Source of the DNA: Dermatemys mawii | Lineage: Eukaryota; Chordata; Testudines; Dermatemydidae | DNA: 64,000 nt | Direction of reading: 5' to 3' | Assembly (NCBI GenBank): GCA_007922305.1 | Contig: ML677348.1 | Location: forward strand, 22,112,124-22,176,123 | The notes under the pieces: generated by a model | Told to the model about the DNA's origin: nothing | What the model saw: only the letters and a program-made list of their open reading frames with translations | Database searches by the model: none | Shown: one piece after another, positions 32,976-44,084 of the stretch | How the letters are laid out: each line of letters opens with the position of its first letter | Position numbering within the stretch: the first letter of the stretch is position 1 | Made by a program: the position numbers and the translations under genes

Positions 32976-33225
32976 CACTTGCAAGATCAAGAATCAGAGG
33001 GGTAGCCGTGTTAGTCTGGAATTGCAGAAGTGACAAAGAGTCCTGTGGCACCTTAAAGACTAACTAAAATTTTTTCAGAGCATAAGCTTTCGTGGGCTAA
33101 TACCCACGATAATACCCACGGATATGCATCCGACGAAGTGGGTATTAGCCCACGAAAGCTTATGCTCTGAAAAAATTTTAGTTAGTCTTTAAGGTGCCAC
33201 AGGACTCTTTGTCACTTGCAAGATC
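32976..33225. mobile_element. Nested Penelope insertion, perfect 76-bp inverted repeat
   Basis: Insert 32989-33212. Arms 33032-33107 and 33138-33213 are identical over 76 bp in inverted orientation around a 30-bp centre. The first 43 bp (32989-33031, agaatcagaggggtagccgt) exist only on the left. The insert is flanked by CACTTGCAAGATC on both sides (32976-32988 and 33213-33225), a 13-bp duplication; up to 5 bp of this may be shared with the arm. The sequence is the terminal segment of the Penelope family in both orientations, as in the inverted terminal copies typical of these elements. Confidence 0.93.
33130..33167 (+). other. Hammerhead-ribozyme-like motif (degenerate)
   Basis: CCGACGA (33130-33136), a stem-loop gtgggtattagcccac (33138-33153), GAAA (33154-33157) and a mini stem III AGC-TTAT-GCT followed by C, in the order of a type I hammerhead of the kind described in Penelope elements. 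The conserved U4 is C and an extra A follows A9, so self-cleavage is unlikely. The mirror copy lies in the left arm without the CUGANGA side. Confidence 0.5.
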
Positions 33226-33918
33226 TTTATCAAGCATTCCTAAAACTCCAATACCCACCTGCTGAAGTGAACAAACAGACTGACAGAGCCATAAGAGTAC
33301 CCAGAAGTCACCTACTACAGGACAGGCCCAACAAAAAGTAACAGAACGCCACTAGTCATCACCTACAGCCCCCAACTAAAACCTCTCCAGCACGTCATAA
33401 AAGATCAACAACCTATCCTGAAAGATGATCCCTCACTCTCACAGATCTTGGGAGGCAGACGAGTCCTTGCTTACAGACAGCCCCCTAACCTGAAGCAAAT
33501 ACTCACCAACAACCACACACCACACAACAGAAACACCAACCCAGGAACCTATCCCTGCAACAAAGCCCGATGCCAACTCTGTCCACATATCTATTCAAGT
33601 GACACCATCATAGGACCTAATCACATCAGCCATGACATCAGGGACTCATTCACCTGCACATCTACCAATGTGATATATGGCATCATGTGCTATTAATGCC
33701 TCTCTGCCACGAACATTGGCCAAACCAGGCAGTCTCTATGCAAAAGAATAAATGAACACAAATCTGACATCAGGAATCATAACATTCAAAAACCAGTTAG
33801 AGAATACTTCAATCTCTCTAGCCACCCAGTAATCAACCTAAAAGTGGCATGAAAGCTTATGCCCAAATAAATTTGTTCGTCTCTAAGGTGCCACAAGTAC
33901 TCCTCGTTCTTTTTATAT

Positions 33919-35149
33919 TCAAACTGTATCTTTTCAAACATCAGATCTGCTCGGCATGTGGCTTTTTTCCCAGTACCACATTTACTTTAGTAGCAAAAAT
34001 TAATTTTTATTGCCAGTTGTTCCTGTTGGTCCTCCAGAGCCAACACAACTAAAAGAGTGAATTGGGTTCTATTTTCAATCATGCACCATCTACAGATTCA
34101 TTAGGTATTAGTTGTAAAGATAAATTCTGTCTACAGATACAAGCGTACAGCCCCCATGTTTTGATTTAGTTTGAAGCCAACAGAATTGCACTGGACTGAT
34201 TGCGGGAAGAATCTGGCTTGCAGAATATTTATTATTCATAGCTGCTCAGGAATCTGAAAGAATTCAGTTTCGCTTTCAGAACCCAGATGGAATGTGCAGG
34301 GCTGATGGCTGGGGAATTGCTGGCAATGAGAACACATCCGATTTTGAAATGACTGAGAAGACCATAACCATGGGACTGCACAATACCATTACAAAAGTCA
34401 ATTTTTCAGAGCAGAACTGCATAGTTAACCTTTCAGAAAATGGAGGAAGAGGTGATCTGGGGTGCAAAGGATGAAGTAAAAAAACACCAGCCTGCTTGGC
34501 TCTTTTTTGAGAGGTTGGTTTTGAGGTCTAGAGGCCTCACTAGAGATTTTGATAAGGCAAGAGTGATACACGACACATCTTTTTGCTCCCACAAATATTT
34601 TGTGAAAACTTGTTAGATTCTCCACACCCCAAAGCTCACCGCATCAAATCCATCTCTTTAGTCTCATAAGTAAGTGATGCTGCTTCAGTCTGTTGGGAAT
34701 CTAGGGACATGTGCCAGAGACCCTGAGAACCAATATCAATAACTCTTCTACTTGAGCTGAAGGCAAATCTCTAACAGGTGTCAGAGGTTGTAGTATTTAT
34801 ATCCCCTCTGCACGCTCCTAGGCACAAGGGGGCAAGCCCATCACAGTGAGCTGCTAATTAACATGCCTACATCTAAGAAGCACAATTTCAGGGCACTAGA
34901 AGTCAGAGAGGAACCATTTCCCGTGCTAATTTGAATTAATTCACAGCTAGAAGTAGCAACACTCCAGCAGTCTTGAGACTGGTAATGCCTCACTTTAGCT
35001 ACTTCATCGCACAGCAGCCTAAACGTATGCATAACAGGTAAATCCCAGGGATCCATGTGTGTTATTTGTGCAGGATAAAGAAGGAAGCCCTGATTGTTAA
35101 ACTGGAGTCCATATGCCATTTCTACTCCTGTCATAGTTATAGGACTAGC
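33919..35149. other. Sequence without recognised genes
   Basis: No gene or transposon recognised. Confidence 0.4.
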
Positions 35150-35789
35150 TGCACCCATTCTGGTCTCTCTGAGTGTACCTCTCGGGTGTTAGGCCTTGTG
35201 CCCTCAGCTCTCCTGTGGTGGAACCAATCTTAGTCTAGGCCCCGGTACAGCGCTCTGTGTACCAACCATGTTTCGCCAGCAGGTCCAACTGGGATCAGTC
35301 ACCATGGTTCTCCCTTTCAGGGGTCTGACCAGTGGTTTATATAGACAGCCTTCTGAAACCAAAGCATTGCTCGTTAACAATAGGAACAAAGCATTTAGAG
35401 AAAAAGGATTTTTAAATGACCAACCGTCTACATAGGTCTCTCTTACCTAAAGCTCTGCCATCCTGTGATGACAGTCTAGGCAGGCCTAGGTTCTCCAGAC
35501 ATCCCAGTGAGTCCCTGTCTCTATCTGGTTTCCTTGAACGTCTCCCCAGTAACTGCTCTCCTCCTGAGAGAGGGACACGCCCTTGTTAAACTGCAATAGT
35601 CCTTTTGATCTCTGCTTCTGAAGCCCTTTTTCTATCCTGCCGTTGTCTCGTAACAACCTTCAAGTTTGCTGGATGACCCTTCTCCAGTTTAAAAGCTGGA
35701 ACAGGATCAAATTTTGCCCATTTGCTCCTGGAGTCCAGTGTCTCAGTATTCTTGTGATAACATAGCAATTCTATTCCACAAACCCCACA
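35150..35789 (-). mobile_element. Probable LTR, minus strand
   Basis: On the minus strand it starts TGTGGGGTTTGTGG at 35789. It has a TATA candidate TATATAAACCACTGG at about 35335-35349 and ends near ...GGGTGCA at 35150. The arrangement is like the LTR at 22554-23760, but sequence similarity is weak. No target duplication found. Confidence 0.4.
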
Positions 35790-35791
35790 AT

Positions 35792-36385
35792 ATGCCTCAT
35801 GCTGCTGCTTGGAGTTGTGCTGAGATGCTGGACCTCATTACTATCTGGGGAAAAAAAGCACTTGTGGCCAGTCACTGGAATAAAGACCTTTTTGTGGACA
35901 TTGCAAAGAGGATATCTGCAAAGGGCCACGACCGGAATGCCAACCGGTGCCGTAAAAAAAGGCAGCAGCTCAGGAGGGTCTACATTAAAATGAAAGATGC
36001 AAAGAAAATATCAGGAAGGGGACATGTTATCTGTCCATTTTATAAAGCACTGGACAGGATTTTACACAAATTATACAGCCATCCAATTCGGACAATTAGT
36101 GGATCCTGCTGCCAGCTCCCTTTCCCACCCACTCCCATGAGGATGAGCGGCACCGCTCAGCAGAGAATGGCTAGAGAACAGCTGTCCTCTGAGAGCCGGG
36201 ATTTGCGTGGGACTCAGGACTCTGATGCAGATCGTGTTGAAAGCCAATCCGATTCCTGCCCTTCATTGGCTAAGCCAGAGTCTCAGCCAGCAACCAAGGC
36301 CAGGACCAAAGAGGAAGATCCTCAGGAGGGAACTTTGGCATGTAAAGTATCCATCTTACTATTTATTATTATTTATTGTTTGTAA
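35792..36385 (+). pseudogene. Myb/SANT-like (trihelix) DNA-binding domain frame
   Basis: From ATG at 35792 the first 90 residues form a Myb/SANT-like domain: AAWSCAEMLDLITIWGKKAL, KRISAKGHDRNANRCRKKRQ, QLRRVYIKMKDAKKISGRG and CPFYKALDRILH. The Trp, the NRCRKK..QLR..Y helix and the FY.ALD segment fit the domain found in ZSCAN20/29-like and MSANTD proteins and in transposon-associated Myb proteins, many copies of which occur in turtles. After it comes a Ser/Glu-rich tail (SSESRDLRGTQDSDADRVES). The last 15 codons run into the hAT 3' fragment at about 36350. There are no introns and no upstream promoter. The domain has no internal stop. It is probably a retrocopy or transposon-derived frame; a functional gene is possible but unlikely. 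Confidence 0.6.
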
Positions 36386-36682
36386 GTTCAATATTCATGC
36401 TAAAGAGACTGCACTACAGCACTTGTATGAGGTGAATTGAAAAATACTATTTCTTTGGTTTTTTAGAGTGCAAATACTTGTAATCAAAAATAAATATTGA
36501 ATGAGCACTGTACACTTTGTATTCTATGTTGTAACTGAAATCAATATATTTGAAAATGTACAAAAGATCCAAAAATATTTAAATAAATGGTATTCTCTTA
36601 TTAACAGTGCGATTAAATGTGATAAATATTTTTAATCATGGGATTAATCACAATTAAGTTTTTTAATTGCTTGACAGCCCTG
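36360..36682 (+). mobile_element. hAT transposon 3' end
   Basis: AT-rich trailer containing gaaaaatactatttctttgg, atgagcactgtacactttgt, tgaaatcaatatatttgaaa and tggtattctcttattaacag, then a run of gattaat units and the terminus CTTGACAGCCCTG, a hAT-type inverted end. It matches the non-coding 3' end of a large chelonian hAT family from memory. No transposase coding part is present, so it is truncated on the left. Confidence 0.7.
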
Positions 36683-36689
36683 TTTAAAA

Positions 36690-36990
36690 ATCTATCTTTC
36701 TATAGTTAATAAACCTGTTTTATATTTTACCTAAAACATTGTATTTTACTTGAAGAGCTTGGGAAATCTCCACTCAGGTTACAAAGGCATGTTCTCTCCA
36801 CAGTGAGGGAGGGGTGGACTGGGTAACAAACTTAGCACATACTCCCACTGGAAGTTACATACCTGACATAGGACAGGAGACTGCACGACAACACAAAGGA
36901 ATCAGGTTCACAAACCTTCTTGCCGGAGTTCTGGCACACAGGCTGTTAGATAAGCCACAACGATCTGACTGCATTGCTCCCAACGGGGAC
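36690..36990 (+). mobile_element. LTR 3' fragment
   Basis: Contains tagttaataaacctgtttta, then cactcaggttacaaaggc and cacagtgagggaggggtgga. The same order is seen at 43645-43760 in the LTR at 42794-44084 (tagttaataaacctgttttg, ctccacattgagggaggggg). The LTR is cut on the left at the hAT terminus (36682), so the hAT element and the LTR have inserted one beside or into the other. Confidence 0.65.
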
Positions 36991-37317
36991 TGCTTGTAGA
37001 CTTTCAATTATTTGATGGGACTGTGATGAAAGTTAGTTAAATTTAAACACTGCAGCCAGTGTTGGGCTTGAGTTTCTGTTGCACCGCAAATTGTCTAGTC
37101 ATTTGCACTAGCACAAATTGAGTGTAAAAGCACAAAGTTACCATTTTACCATTTTGCTATGATGTCATAGGTCCAATAAATCTTATAGCGTCTTTTCTTT
37201 TTTCTTAGGAATGTTGGCTTGTGAAAGACCTACGTGGCCCAGAAAGGAAAATGGTAAACGATGCCTATGTTCCTTAATCCATCTGGCCTCTCCCCATGGT
37301 TTCATCAAATCCACTTC

Positions 37318-38430
37318 CTGACTGTCACGTTACTGAAATTATCTGGGATCATATAGATCACTGGTGCAACCAAGGTCTTGTAGGGGCACCAAATCTTATG
37401 TAAAGGGGTCATATAAGATGTGTATGACCAGGTTATGGTCTGCTGATTATGATTATACTATCTGTATGTGTGTATCTTTTTTGTAGCTAAAGTTATGAAT
37501 ATTGGCTGTATAGTGTCTGTATTTCAAACTTATGCTTGCTTTTGGGTGAAATCACAGACAAAGTTACTGTTAGCTCGGCCTGGCCTTCCTGATGGCCCAT
37601 CAAGTTCCAATCAAGCTAACAATAAACTTTGTAGATGCCCGTCCACACCCAAGCTTCCTCAGGAATGTGGCCTGTTGGTCAGGAACTGAATCTTGGAGAG
37701 TCATGTAACTGGACCACATGGCTCTGAAACTCCATTTTACAACTGGACTCTGCATAGCAAGAAGGAGGCAGTCTCCACCTACAAGAGCAAGTCTATATAA
37801 ACCTGGGAGAGAGACCTCCACTTTGTCTTCAGTCTGTCATTCTTACTCTGGAGGAATTCTGGCTACACACAGAAGTTTTGAACAAAGGACTGTATGACCC
37901 ATCCCTGGAGGGGATGCATTCCAGAGACTTTGATTTGAACCTGCAATTTATTCTACAGCTGATGCAAGCCATTACTGCATGTAATTGATTTCTTTTAACC
38001 ATTTCTAACCCTCACCTATATCTTTTTCCTTGTATAATAAACCTTTAGATTTTAGATTCTAAAGGATTGGCAACAGCGTGATTTGTGGGTAAGATCTGAT
38101 TTCTATGCTGACCTGGGTCTGGGGCCTGATTCTTTGGAATTGGGGAGAACTGTTTTCTTTATTTGGGGTATTGGTTTTCATAACCATTTGTCCCCAGGAC
38201 AGGTGGCTGCTGTTGGTGATACTGGGAAGCTGGAGTGTCTAAGGGAATTGCTTGTGTGATTTGTGGTTAGCCAGTAGGGCGAAACCAAAGTCCTTTCTGT
38301 TTGCTGGTTTGGTTTGCCTTAGAGGTGGAAAACACCCCCAGCTTTGGGCACTAGTTGCCCTTTTGGAAGCAATGTGTCCTGATTTGGCACTCTCAGTGGG
38401 TCCCACCAGGAATAGCACCGTCACACTGAC
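37318..38430 (+). mobile_element. Solo LTR with perfect 5-bp target duplication
   Basis: LTR 37323-38425 (1103 bp) starts TGTCACGTTACTG and ends AGCACCGTCACA. CTGAC is repeated exactly on both sides (37318-37322 and 38426-38430), as left by retroviral-type integrases. It has a TATA box (tctatataaacctggg, about 37792) and a polyadenylation signal AATAAA (about 38036). The U3 around the TATA box is homologous to the minus-strand LTR at 22554-23760, but the 3' half differs. No internal genes remain, so it is a recombined solo LTR. Open frames here are not genes. Confidence 0.9.
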
Positions 38431-38447
38431 TAGAGTCCTGATCAAAT

Positions 38448-39316
38448 GTGGCAGTTTCTGTTACCAATCTGCCGGGGCCTCAGTTGATCAGGCTAAGATC
38501 GCAAGATTGTAGGGGCAGAGAACACACCATGTGACTTTATTATTTTCTTAATAAAGCTTTAAAATTCAGTGACAGTGGTGAGTGCGGGAACTGCTTCCAC
38601 ATCACTCAAAGGAAGAAAGAAGCGTTAGTGCTCAAACCCTGACCCCCTTTCATACTCACAGACCCACGGCCCCGGGCTGGCCAGGCCCGCGGGTAGAAGA
38701 GAGAGAAAAAGAGGGATGGACTGGAGGTTATCCTGGGCATAGGGGCAGAGGTTTGCTGCCAGAATAGATCTCCAATTTGCTTCCACACTTGGGAGGGTTC
38801 TTTTGCTCTGGGGTCTCTTGGGGGAGTCCCTTTCAGAGAGCTTTGCTCGGTATTCCAGTCCAGGCTGGCTGCCTGTGGCTTCTTCAGCTTCCCCAAAACA
38901 AACACACCGGCTCCAGGGTCACAAAGGCAGACGGTTGAATCTCACTGGGTGGCCAGCCTTCGCAAATGTAATCTTAGTTCTGCAACTTGTTTGCCTTTGT
39001 TTTGCTCCTGTCTATATTTTTCACAGCCAGATGGGGCTGAAAGCAGTTTTTTGGTGTTTGGCATGGTCTGTATCGATTCTTGACCATGAACGCAGAGCAG
39101 CTTTCTGTTTATCTCTAGGGCAAGCTGACTTTTCAAATTAATCCATTCCTTTCCCTCCTCGGCCTCCTGAGACCTGCAAAGGAATCTTTCTTTCCACCTT
39201 CATACCTTTAACCCTTCCCAGAACACTTTGCAATGCCTGCAACAGTGTTAGCAATGTACAATACTGACCTGCTACCTCAGGGGACTTGAGGAAGGGGGCC
39301 ATTGGGGTGTGACACG
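38448..39316 (+). mobile_element. Possible second LTR
   Basis: Starts TGTGGCAGTTTCTG and ends GGGGTGTGACA, with an AATAAAG signal near 38551. No matching target duplication was found and the family is not recognised, so this remains tentative. Confidence 0.3.
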
Positions 39317-39824
39317 AAGGCCCTGTGAAGTCAATCACAAAGGTTCTGGACCAGGCCCTGCAGATATGTTCAACCAATGAGGGATATGCTCAAAAGTCAA
39401 ATACTGTAAACAGTGAACTTGCAAACAATTCATAAAAACGTGCTAAGTAAATTCAAAAAACACAAATCTAAGGCCATCGCAAAGTAATCACAGGCATTCC
39501 ATGAGCCGACAGAGGTGCTATGTTTGTGGAATAAATTATTCAGTGGGAATTACGCAGCTCTAATTTTAGTTCTGCACTAATGACAGTTATGAGTTAGCTA
39601 AGTCAGCTAATCAAAAGCATGCTACTTGTATGCTGCCAAAAGTATCTGCTAGTTATATAGATAGGGATGGAATGAACTCAGATTATGACAGCTGCATAAT
39701 ATAGCCAGTTTAAACATTGACCTCGTCTCTCCAATGATCATTTTCTCTGCTATGTTAAGGCTTTTCATTGTTCTAAGAACATGAGCAGATTTCTGTCTGG
39801 TCTTTATCCATATCAGATACTGAG

Positions 39825-40150
39825 AAGCTCATCCAGTCTCTTAATTCCTTCCGATTAGATTACTGTAATGCCCTGCTGTCTGGCTTCCCAATCCCTTGAG
39901 CGCTTAGCTTCAGCGTATACAAAATTCCGCCAGTGTGGTAGTCTTGTAGAGAAGGAAGTTCAGCACATTTTCCTTTGATCACACTATGTTTACACTGGCT
40001 AACTATAGAGTAATATATCTATAAATGCTAATATCTCTTAATTGACCTATAAAGCAAAGTCCAGATTCTTTATGAAATAATTCTCATACTGCAAGCAGGT
40101 GTCTTTCCCAACTTTCTCTAAAGCAAAGTCCACTTGCTGTGTAAGGTCAA
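39825..40150 (+). pseudogene. L2 LINE reverse transcriptase fragment
   Basis: The plus-strand reading gives LIQSLNSFRLDYCNALLSGF, the conserved L2 motif (F..SRLDYCN.LL.GLP). It is followed by decayed versions of L.LVQN.AAR and LHWL (CLHWLT at about 39988). Diverged, several stops, no 5' part. Confidence 0.75.
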
Positions 40151-40259
40151 AATAGCAAAGAAATTAACGTAAACTTTATGTCAAGCCTTCTCCCCAGGTT
40201 TGGATGCTTCTGCAGTCTTTGCTTCAGGGCTTACTTGCCCTCCCGTAGGTCCTCTCTCT

Positions 40260-40648
40260 TTTTAGAGCAGAGGTCTCCAAACTCGGCCTGGGGCCGGATC
40301 TGGCCCATGGCTTCGATTTGTCTGGCCCTCCAGCTGAGCAGGCACGCCGAGCAGGCATGTGGAAGCCTCCTCTGTCCCCCTCCCCACTGTGAGCTGCTGC
40401 TGGCGACCCCATGTGCAGAGAGGTGAGTGCTCCCACGGCAGCGGCTGGAAGAGTAAAGTGGTGGGAGCACAGTAGCAGCCAGAGGAGCAAAGGGGCTGGG
40501 GTCACAGCAGCAGCCAGAGAAGCAAAGGGGGGATTTTGCATATATTTTCATATATTGAATTTTTTCACAGTTGCTTTGGCCCGCAAAGCCCCTTCAAAAA
40601 TCTAATATGGCCCTCGTCTTGTAAAGTTTGGAGACCCCTGTTCCAGAG
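40260..40648. mobile_element. hAT MITE with degenerate duplication
   Basis: Element 40268-40640 (373 bp). The left end CAGAGGTCTCCAAACTCGG and the right end, read inward as CAGGGGTCTCCAAACTTTAC, are inverted repeats. The flanking 8-mers TTTTAGAG and TTCCAGAG match at 6 of 8 positions, consistent with an older hAT insertion. Non-coding; open frames in it are compositional. Confidence 0.8.
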
Positions 40649-41159
40649 AACTACTGCTGTTTCCCCTCTATCTGCTATCTCAGGGAGCCAACTAAACCCA
40701 CTTCTGATCTCTTGTATATCACAGGCCTGCAACAGCACCCTCACACTAAACCAACAACTGAAATTAGATCAAAGTATTTCAGCCCACAGGAGACTAAACT
40801 ATCATGTGCCACAGGCGGAGAATAGGAGGGACCCAGGTGCACCAGAGCCTGAGGCACCTGCAATGGTAGTGAAGTGATTATGTGAGAGATCACTAGATAC
40901 TGCTGGCAAGTGAACTTCACCCACCCATGGAAGAGGAAGGTGAAAACACCCCCAAGGTCACAGCCAATCATGAAGCCAATGTCAGTCATTCCACAATGAA
41001 TCCCTCCCCTGGCATCTCTTACTTCTTTCATCTTTGGTTTTCCTTTTTACTCTTCCTCCATGTGGGTATCACTGTGCTACTGCCAATTGCCCTTTTAACC
41101 AGCATTCTATCAGTTGAGACCCGCTTAGCAGCTAGAGATCTCTCAGAAACTCTCTCGTT
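40649..41159. other. Unassigned stretch
   Basis: No feature recognised; the last part may be a decayed tail of the following CR1. Confidence 0.35.
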
Positions 41160-41531
41160 CCCAGGAGCCAACCGGGAAAATTCCTTCCTGACCTCAGTTA
41201 GATCTTGAACATGTGAGCAAGAACTGGCCAGTCAAGCACCTGAGAGATAGAGAATGCTCAGTGCCCCCTCAGAGCCCTGGCCCACCTCATCCAACGTCCA
41301 ATCTCCAGCCATGACCATCCCTGATGCGTCAGAGGAAGGAGACCAAAAACCCAAACAATAAAAAGAAAAAAAAAAAGAATATGGGGAGGGGTGGGGATGG
41401 ACAACACTTCCTGATCCCTGCAGGTAGCCTCCTAAAACCCTGATGCATGAGCCTTTAGGAATATAGAATACACAGGTACTGAGTCCAGGGCTGCCAAGCT
41501 CTGCCCTCTGCCATCAGAAGTAACCCCATCA

Positions 41532-41549
41532 ATACACACACACACACAA
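41532..41549. repeat. (CA)n microsatellite
   Basis: About eight CA units inside the CR1 3' UTR. Confidence 0.85.
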
Positions 41550-41717
41550 ATTTGTCCATCATCAAAACTGATTAAGTTGTTTGAGATTGGTGTCTCACAC
41601 CCAACTCCTACCGGGAAGCTGTTCCAGAACCTCACCTAGATGGTTAGAAACCTTCCTCCAATTTCCAGCCTGAATTTGTTCATGGTCACTTTATGCCCAT
41701 TTTGTCTTGTGTGAATG

Positions 41718-41925
41718 TAACCCACAAATTTCCTGGGTGTGGTGTTCTGTCCCATCTGGTGACACTGACACCTCCTAGAGAGAGAGTTAAATAACTCTGC
41801 GCTACAGCCTTACCTAATAGGTAGTTGGCTTTTAGCTCATGCAGTAGAGGCTCCTGTATTAAGTTCCAGAGGTCCTCCTTGGTTTGATCCTGCCCACTGA
41901 CGACCAGCGTCTGTTAGCGTTATAT
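41718..41925 (+). mobile_element. tRNA-derived SINE (second family), plus strand
   Basis: Interrupts the antisense CR1 sequence between tttgtcttgtgtgaatg and atgaacatgtac. It contains a TTTTAGCTCATGCAGTAGAGG box A and a TTGGTTTGATCCTG box B, about 45 bp apart, preceded by a GGTGTGGTGTTCTGTCCC head. It matches the minus-strand copy at 32530-32710. Confidence 0.75.
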
Positions 41926-42793
41926 GAACATGTACTCATTAGCTTACATAGCTCTTCTCCGTGCCTAGTATTGCCCCCCCCCGATGTCTTTCTATAGAGC
42001 AAACATTCTCTCTCAGCCTTCTGTTTACTAGGCTAAAACAAGCCAAGCTCTTCCAGTCTCCTCACATAAGACAGGCCCTCCATGCCCCTAATCATACTGG
42101 TAGCTCTACTCTGCACCTGGTCCAGTTTAAATTAATCTTTCTTGTACAAGGGCAACCAGACCTGTAAACCATATTCCAAATGAGGTCTTACCAGTGCCTT
42201 GTATAATGGTATTAATACTTCCCTAGCTCTACTGGAAGTTCTTCACCTGATACATCGTAGCCTTGCCTTTACTTGTTTCACAGCCACATCACACCAGTTG
42301 CTCAGTTATCCTGACTGACCCACACACCCAGAGCTATTTCCTCCTTTGTTGCTTCCAACTGATAAGCCCTCAGCTTATAGTAGAAATTCATATAATTGGA
42401 TCCTTAGTGCATGACTTTGCATTTTGTACTAATGAATTTCATCCTATTTCTTTCACTCTGGTGTTTGAGGTTATTCTGATCTTCCAATATAATATTTTAG
42501 TCCTCCTATGTATTGACAATGCTTCTGAAAGCTGTATCATCATTAGCACACTCCTATTTTTTGTGCCAAAATCATTAAGAAAAATATTGAATAAGACTGG
42601 TCCCAAGACTGATTCTCAAGGAACTCCACTAATAACTTCCTTCCAGTCTGATAATCCACCTTTCAGCACAACACAGCACCCTTTAGCCTGTTCTTTATCC
42701 ACCTTACAATAATTATACTGCTCTCCATCTTCTCTAATGCAACTAATCATTTCCCATTTGGTAGCTGGTCAAATGCTTTACTGAAGTCCTAGT

Positions 42794-44084
42794 TGTGACA
42801 CTGCACTCCAAATTCTTCATATGATATTAGGATGATATGATTATGACATAATTATTATGTATTTTGTGCAAGATAAGTCATGTGAGATGTCATTGGAAAA
42901 GTTATGATTTGCTGAATACGGTTATCCTATTTGTATGCATATATCATTTTTGTATATGAAGCTATGAATATTGACTATGTATCTGTATTTCAAATGTAGT
43001 TATACCTGGGTAATGCCCACTAGACAAGATGTTTTCAGTTTAGATAGTGGATGGGAAAAGGCCTATTCAGGGCAGTAGACCATTAGGAAAAAACAATAGG
43101 CCTTAGGAGAAGCTTATCTCTCACCTCGGAAGCCTTCCTGAGAACATCCCAAACAGACTCTGAGTAACGGCTGCTATGACTCTACAAGGACATGTGATCA
43201 GACCACATAATACTGGACTCTATCTTGGGATGTCAGTATTTTTCCACATACTGGTCTGGGAACCAAGCTTCAAAACAAAGCTCTTCACAATATGCAAGAG
43301 CTATATAAGGCAGGGAGTGAAATCATCTGGTGTTCTTCACCTCCCACATAAGAAGACTCCTGGAAACACCTGAAGAACAAAGACTGAACTGGGGGAAGTG
43401 CTGGCCCAGCTAAAGGGATTTCTAGCCTATGAATGAAACACCTGGGGATTCCAAGCTATAAAGCAAGTGCAGCTTGCCCCTTAAGAATCTGCAGCCTGCT
43501 TGTATCATCTCTTAGGGTAAGAATGTGCTATTCATATCCAATCTATTTAGTATATTAAGCTTAGTTTGTGTATTTTGTTTATTTGCTAGGTAATCTGCTT
43601 TGATCTGTTTGCTATCCCTTATAATCACTGAAAATCTATCCTTTGTAGTTAATAAACCTGTTTTGTTTTTGCTTTATTTAAACCAGTGAGTTAGAATGAA
43701 GTGTATGGAAGCAAAGGCTGATACATATTCTCCTCCACATTGAGGGAGGGGGCAAACTTTATGATCTTACGATGTACAGTTCCCTGTGCTGCACAAGATG
43801 GTATAATTATGGGTTTATATTCCAGAGGGGGGGTGTGCCTGGGGAGGTGGAAGTTGCTTTATCTGTAGTCTTTCCATTGTTGGGTCACTGCAGGGCTGGA
43901 CAGAGAACCTGCATGTAACTGCAGCAGGGTGTGGCCTACCTGCATGAAGGCTGGTGAAAATGCAGGCAGGAGGGCTTTGCAGCTTGTCACAGCAATATGG
44001 TATAAGGAAGAGCCCAGGCTGGTGGGTCAGGGGTTCAGTGGTACCGCAGTTCCAGGTGACACCCTGGGAGGAACCTGGCACACA
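42794..44084 (+). mobile_element. Endogenous retroelement LTR inside CR1
   Basis: Starts TGTGACACTGCACTCC and ends near CCTGGCACACA. It has a TATA candidate agctatataaggcagg (about 43298) and AATAAACC (about 43651). The body is the same family as 27204-28328 (shared tcattggaaaagttatgatt, ttatcctatttgtatgcata). It sits between two halves of the minus-strand CR1, so it inserted after that LINE. No clear duplication: the left flank CTAGT against the right flank CAGAT or GATAT. Confidence 0.85.

Larger units (their letters stand above)
32740..33918 (+). pseudogene. Penelope-like retroelement, RT end and GIY-YIG endonuclease
   Basis: 5'-truncated, plus strand. Upstream of the nested insertion, weak frames match the end of the reverse transcriptase. 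Downstream, 33448-33700 reads YRQPPNLKQIL, then a Cys pair in PCNKARCQLCPHI, then GPNHISHDIRDSFTCTSTNV and YGIMC. After one TAA stop at about 33695 it continues CLSATNIGQTRQSLCKRINE and HKSDIRNH. This is the linker plus the GIY-YIG-type endonuclease expected at the C-terminus of Penelope proteins; the usual 'YIG' tyrosine is Asn here. The element ends in the conserved 3' segment (aagcttatgcccaaataaat to about 33918). Stops and frameshifts make it inactive. Nested insertion at 32989-33212. Confidence 0.85.

Noticed and set aside
33130..33167. Active hammerhead ribozyme
   Set aside because: U4 is replaced by C and an extra A follows the conserved core, so only a degenerate resemblance is claimed.
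38448..39316. Confident LTR call
   Set aside because: TG...CA ends are present but no target duplication or family match; kept only as a low-confidence entry.
42263..42712. 149-codon plus-strand frame
   Set aside because: It is the antisense of the CR1 reverse transcriptase; the sense strand carries the GSVLGPVLFNIF motif.
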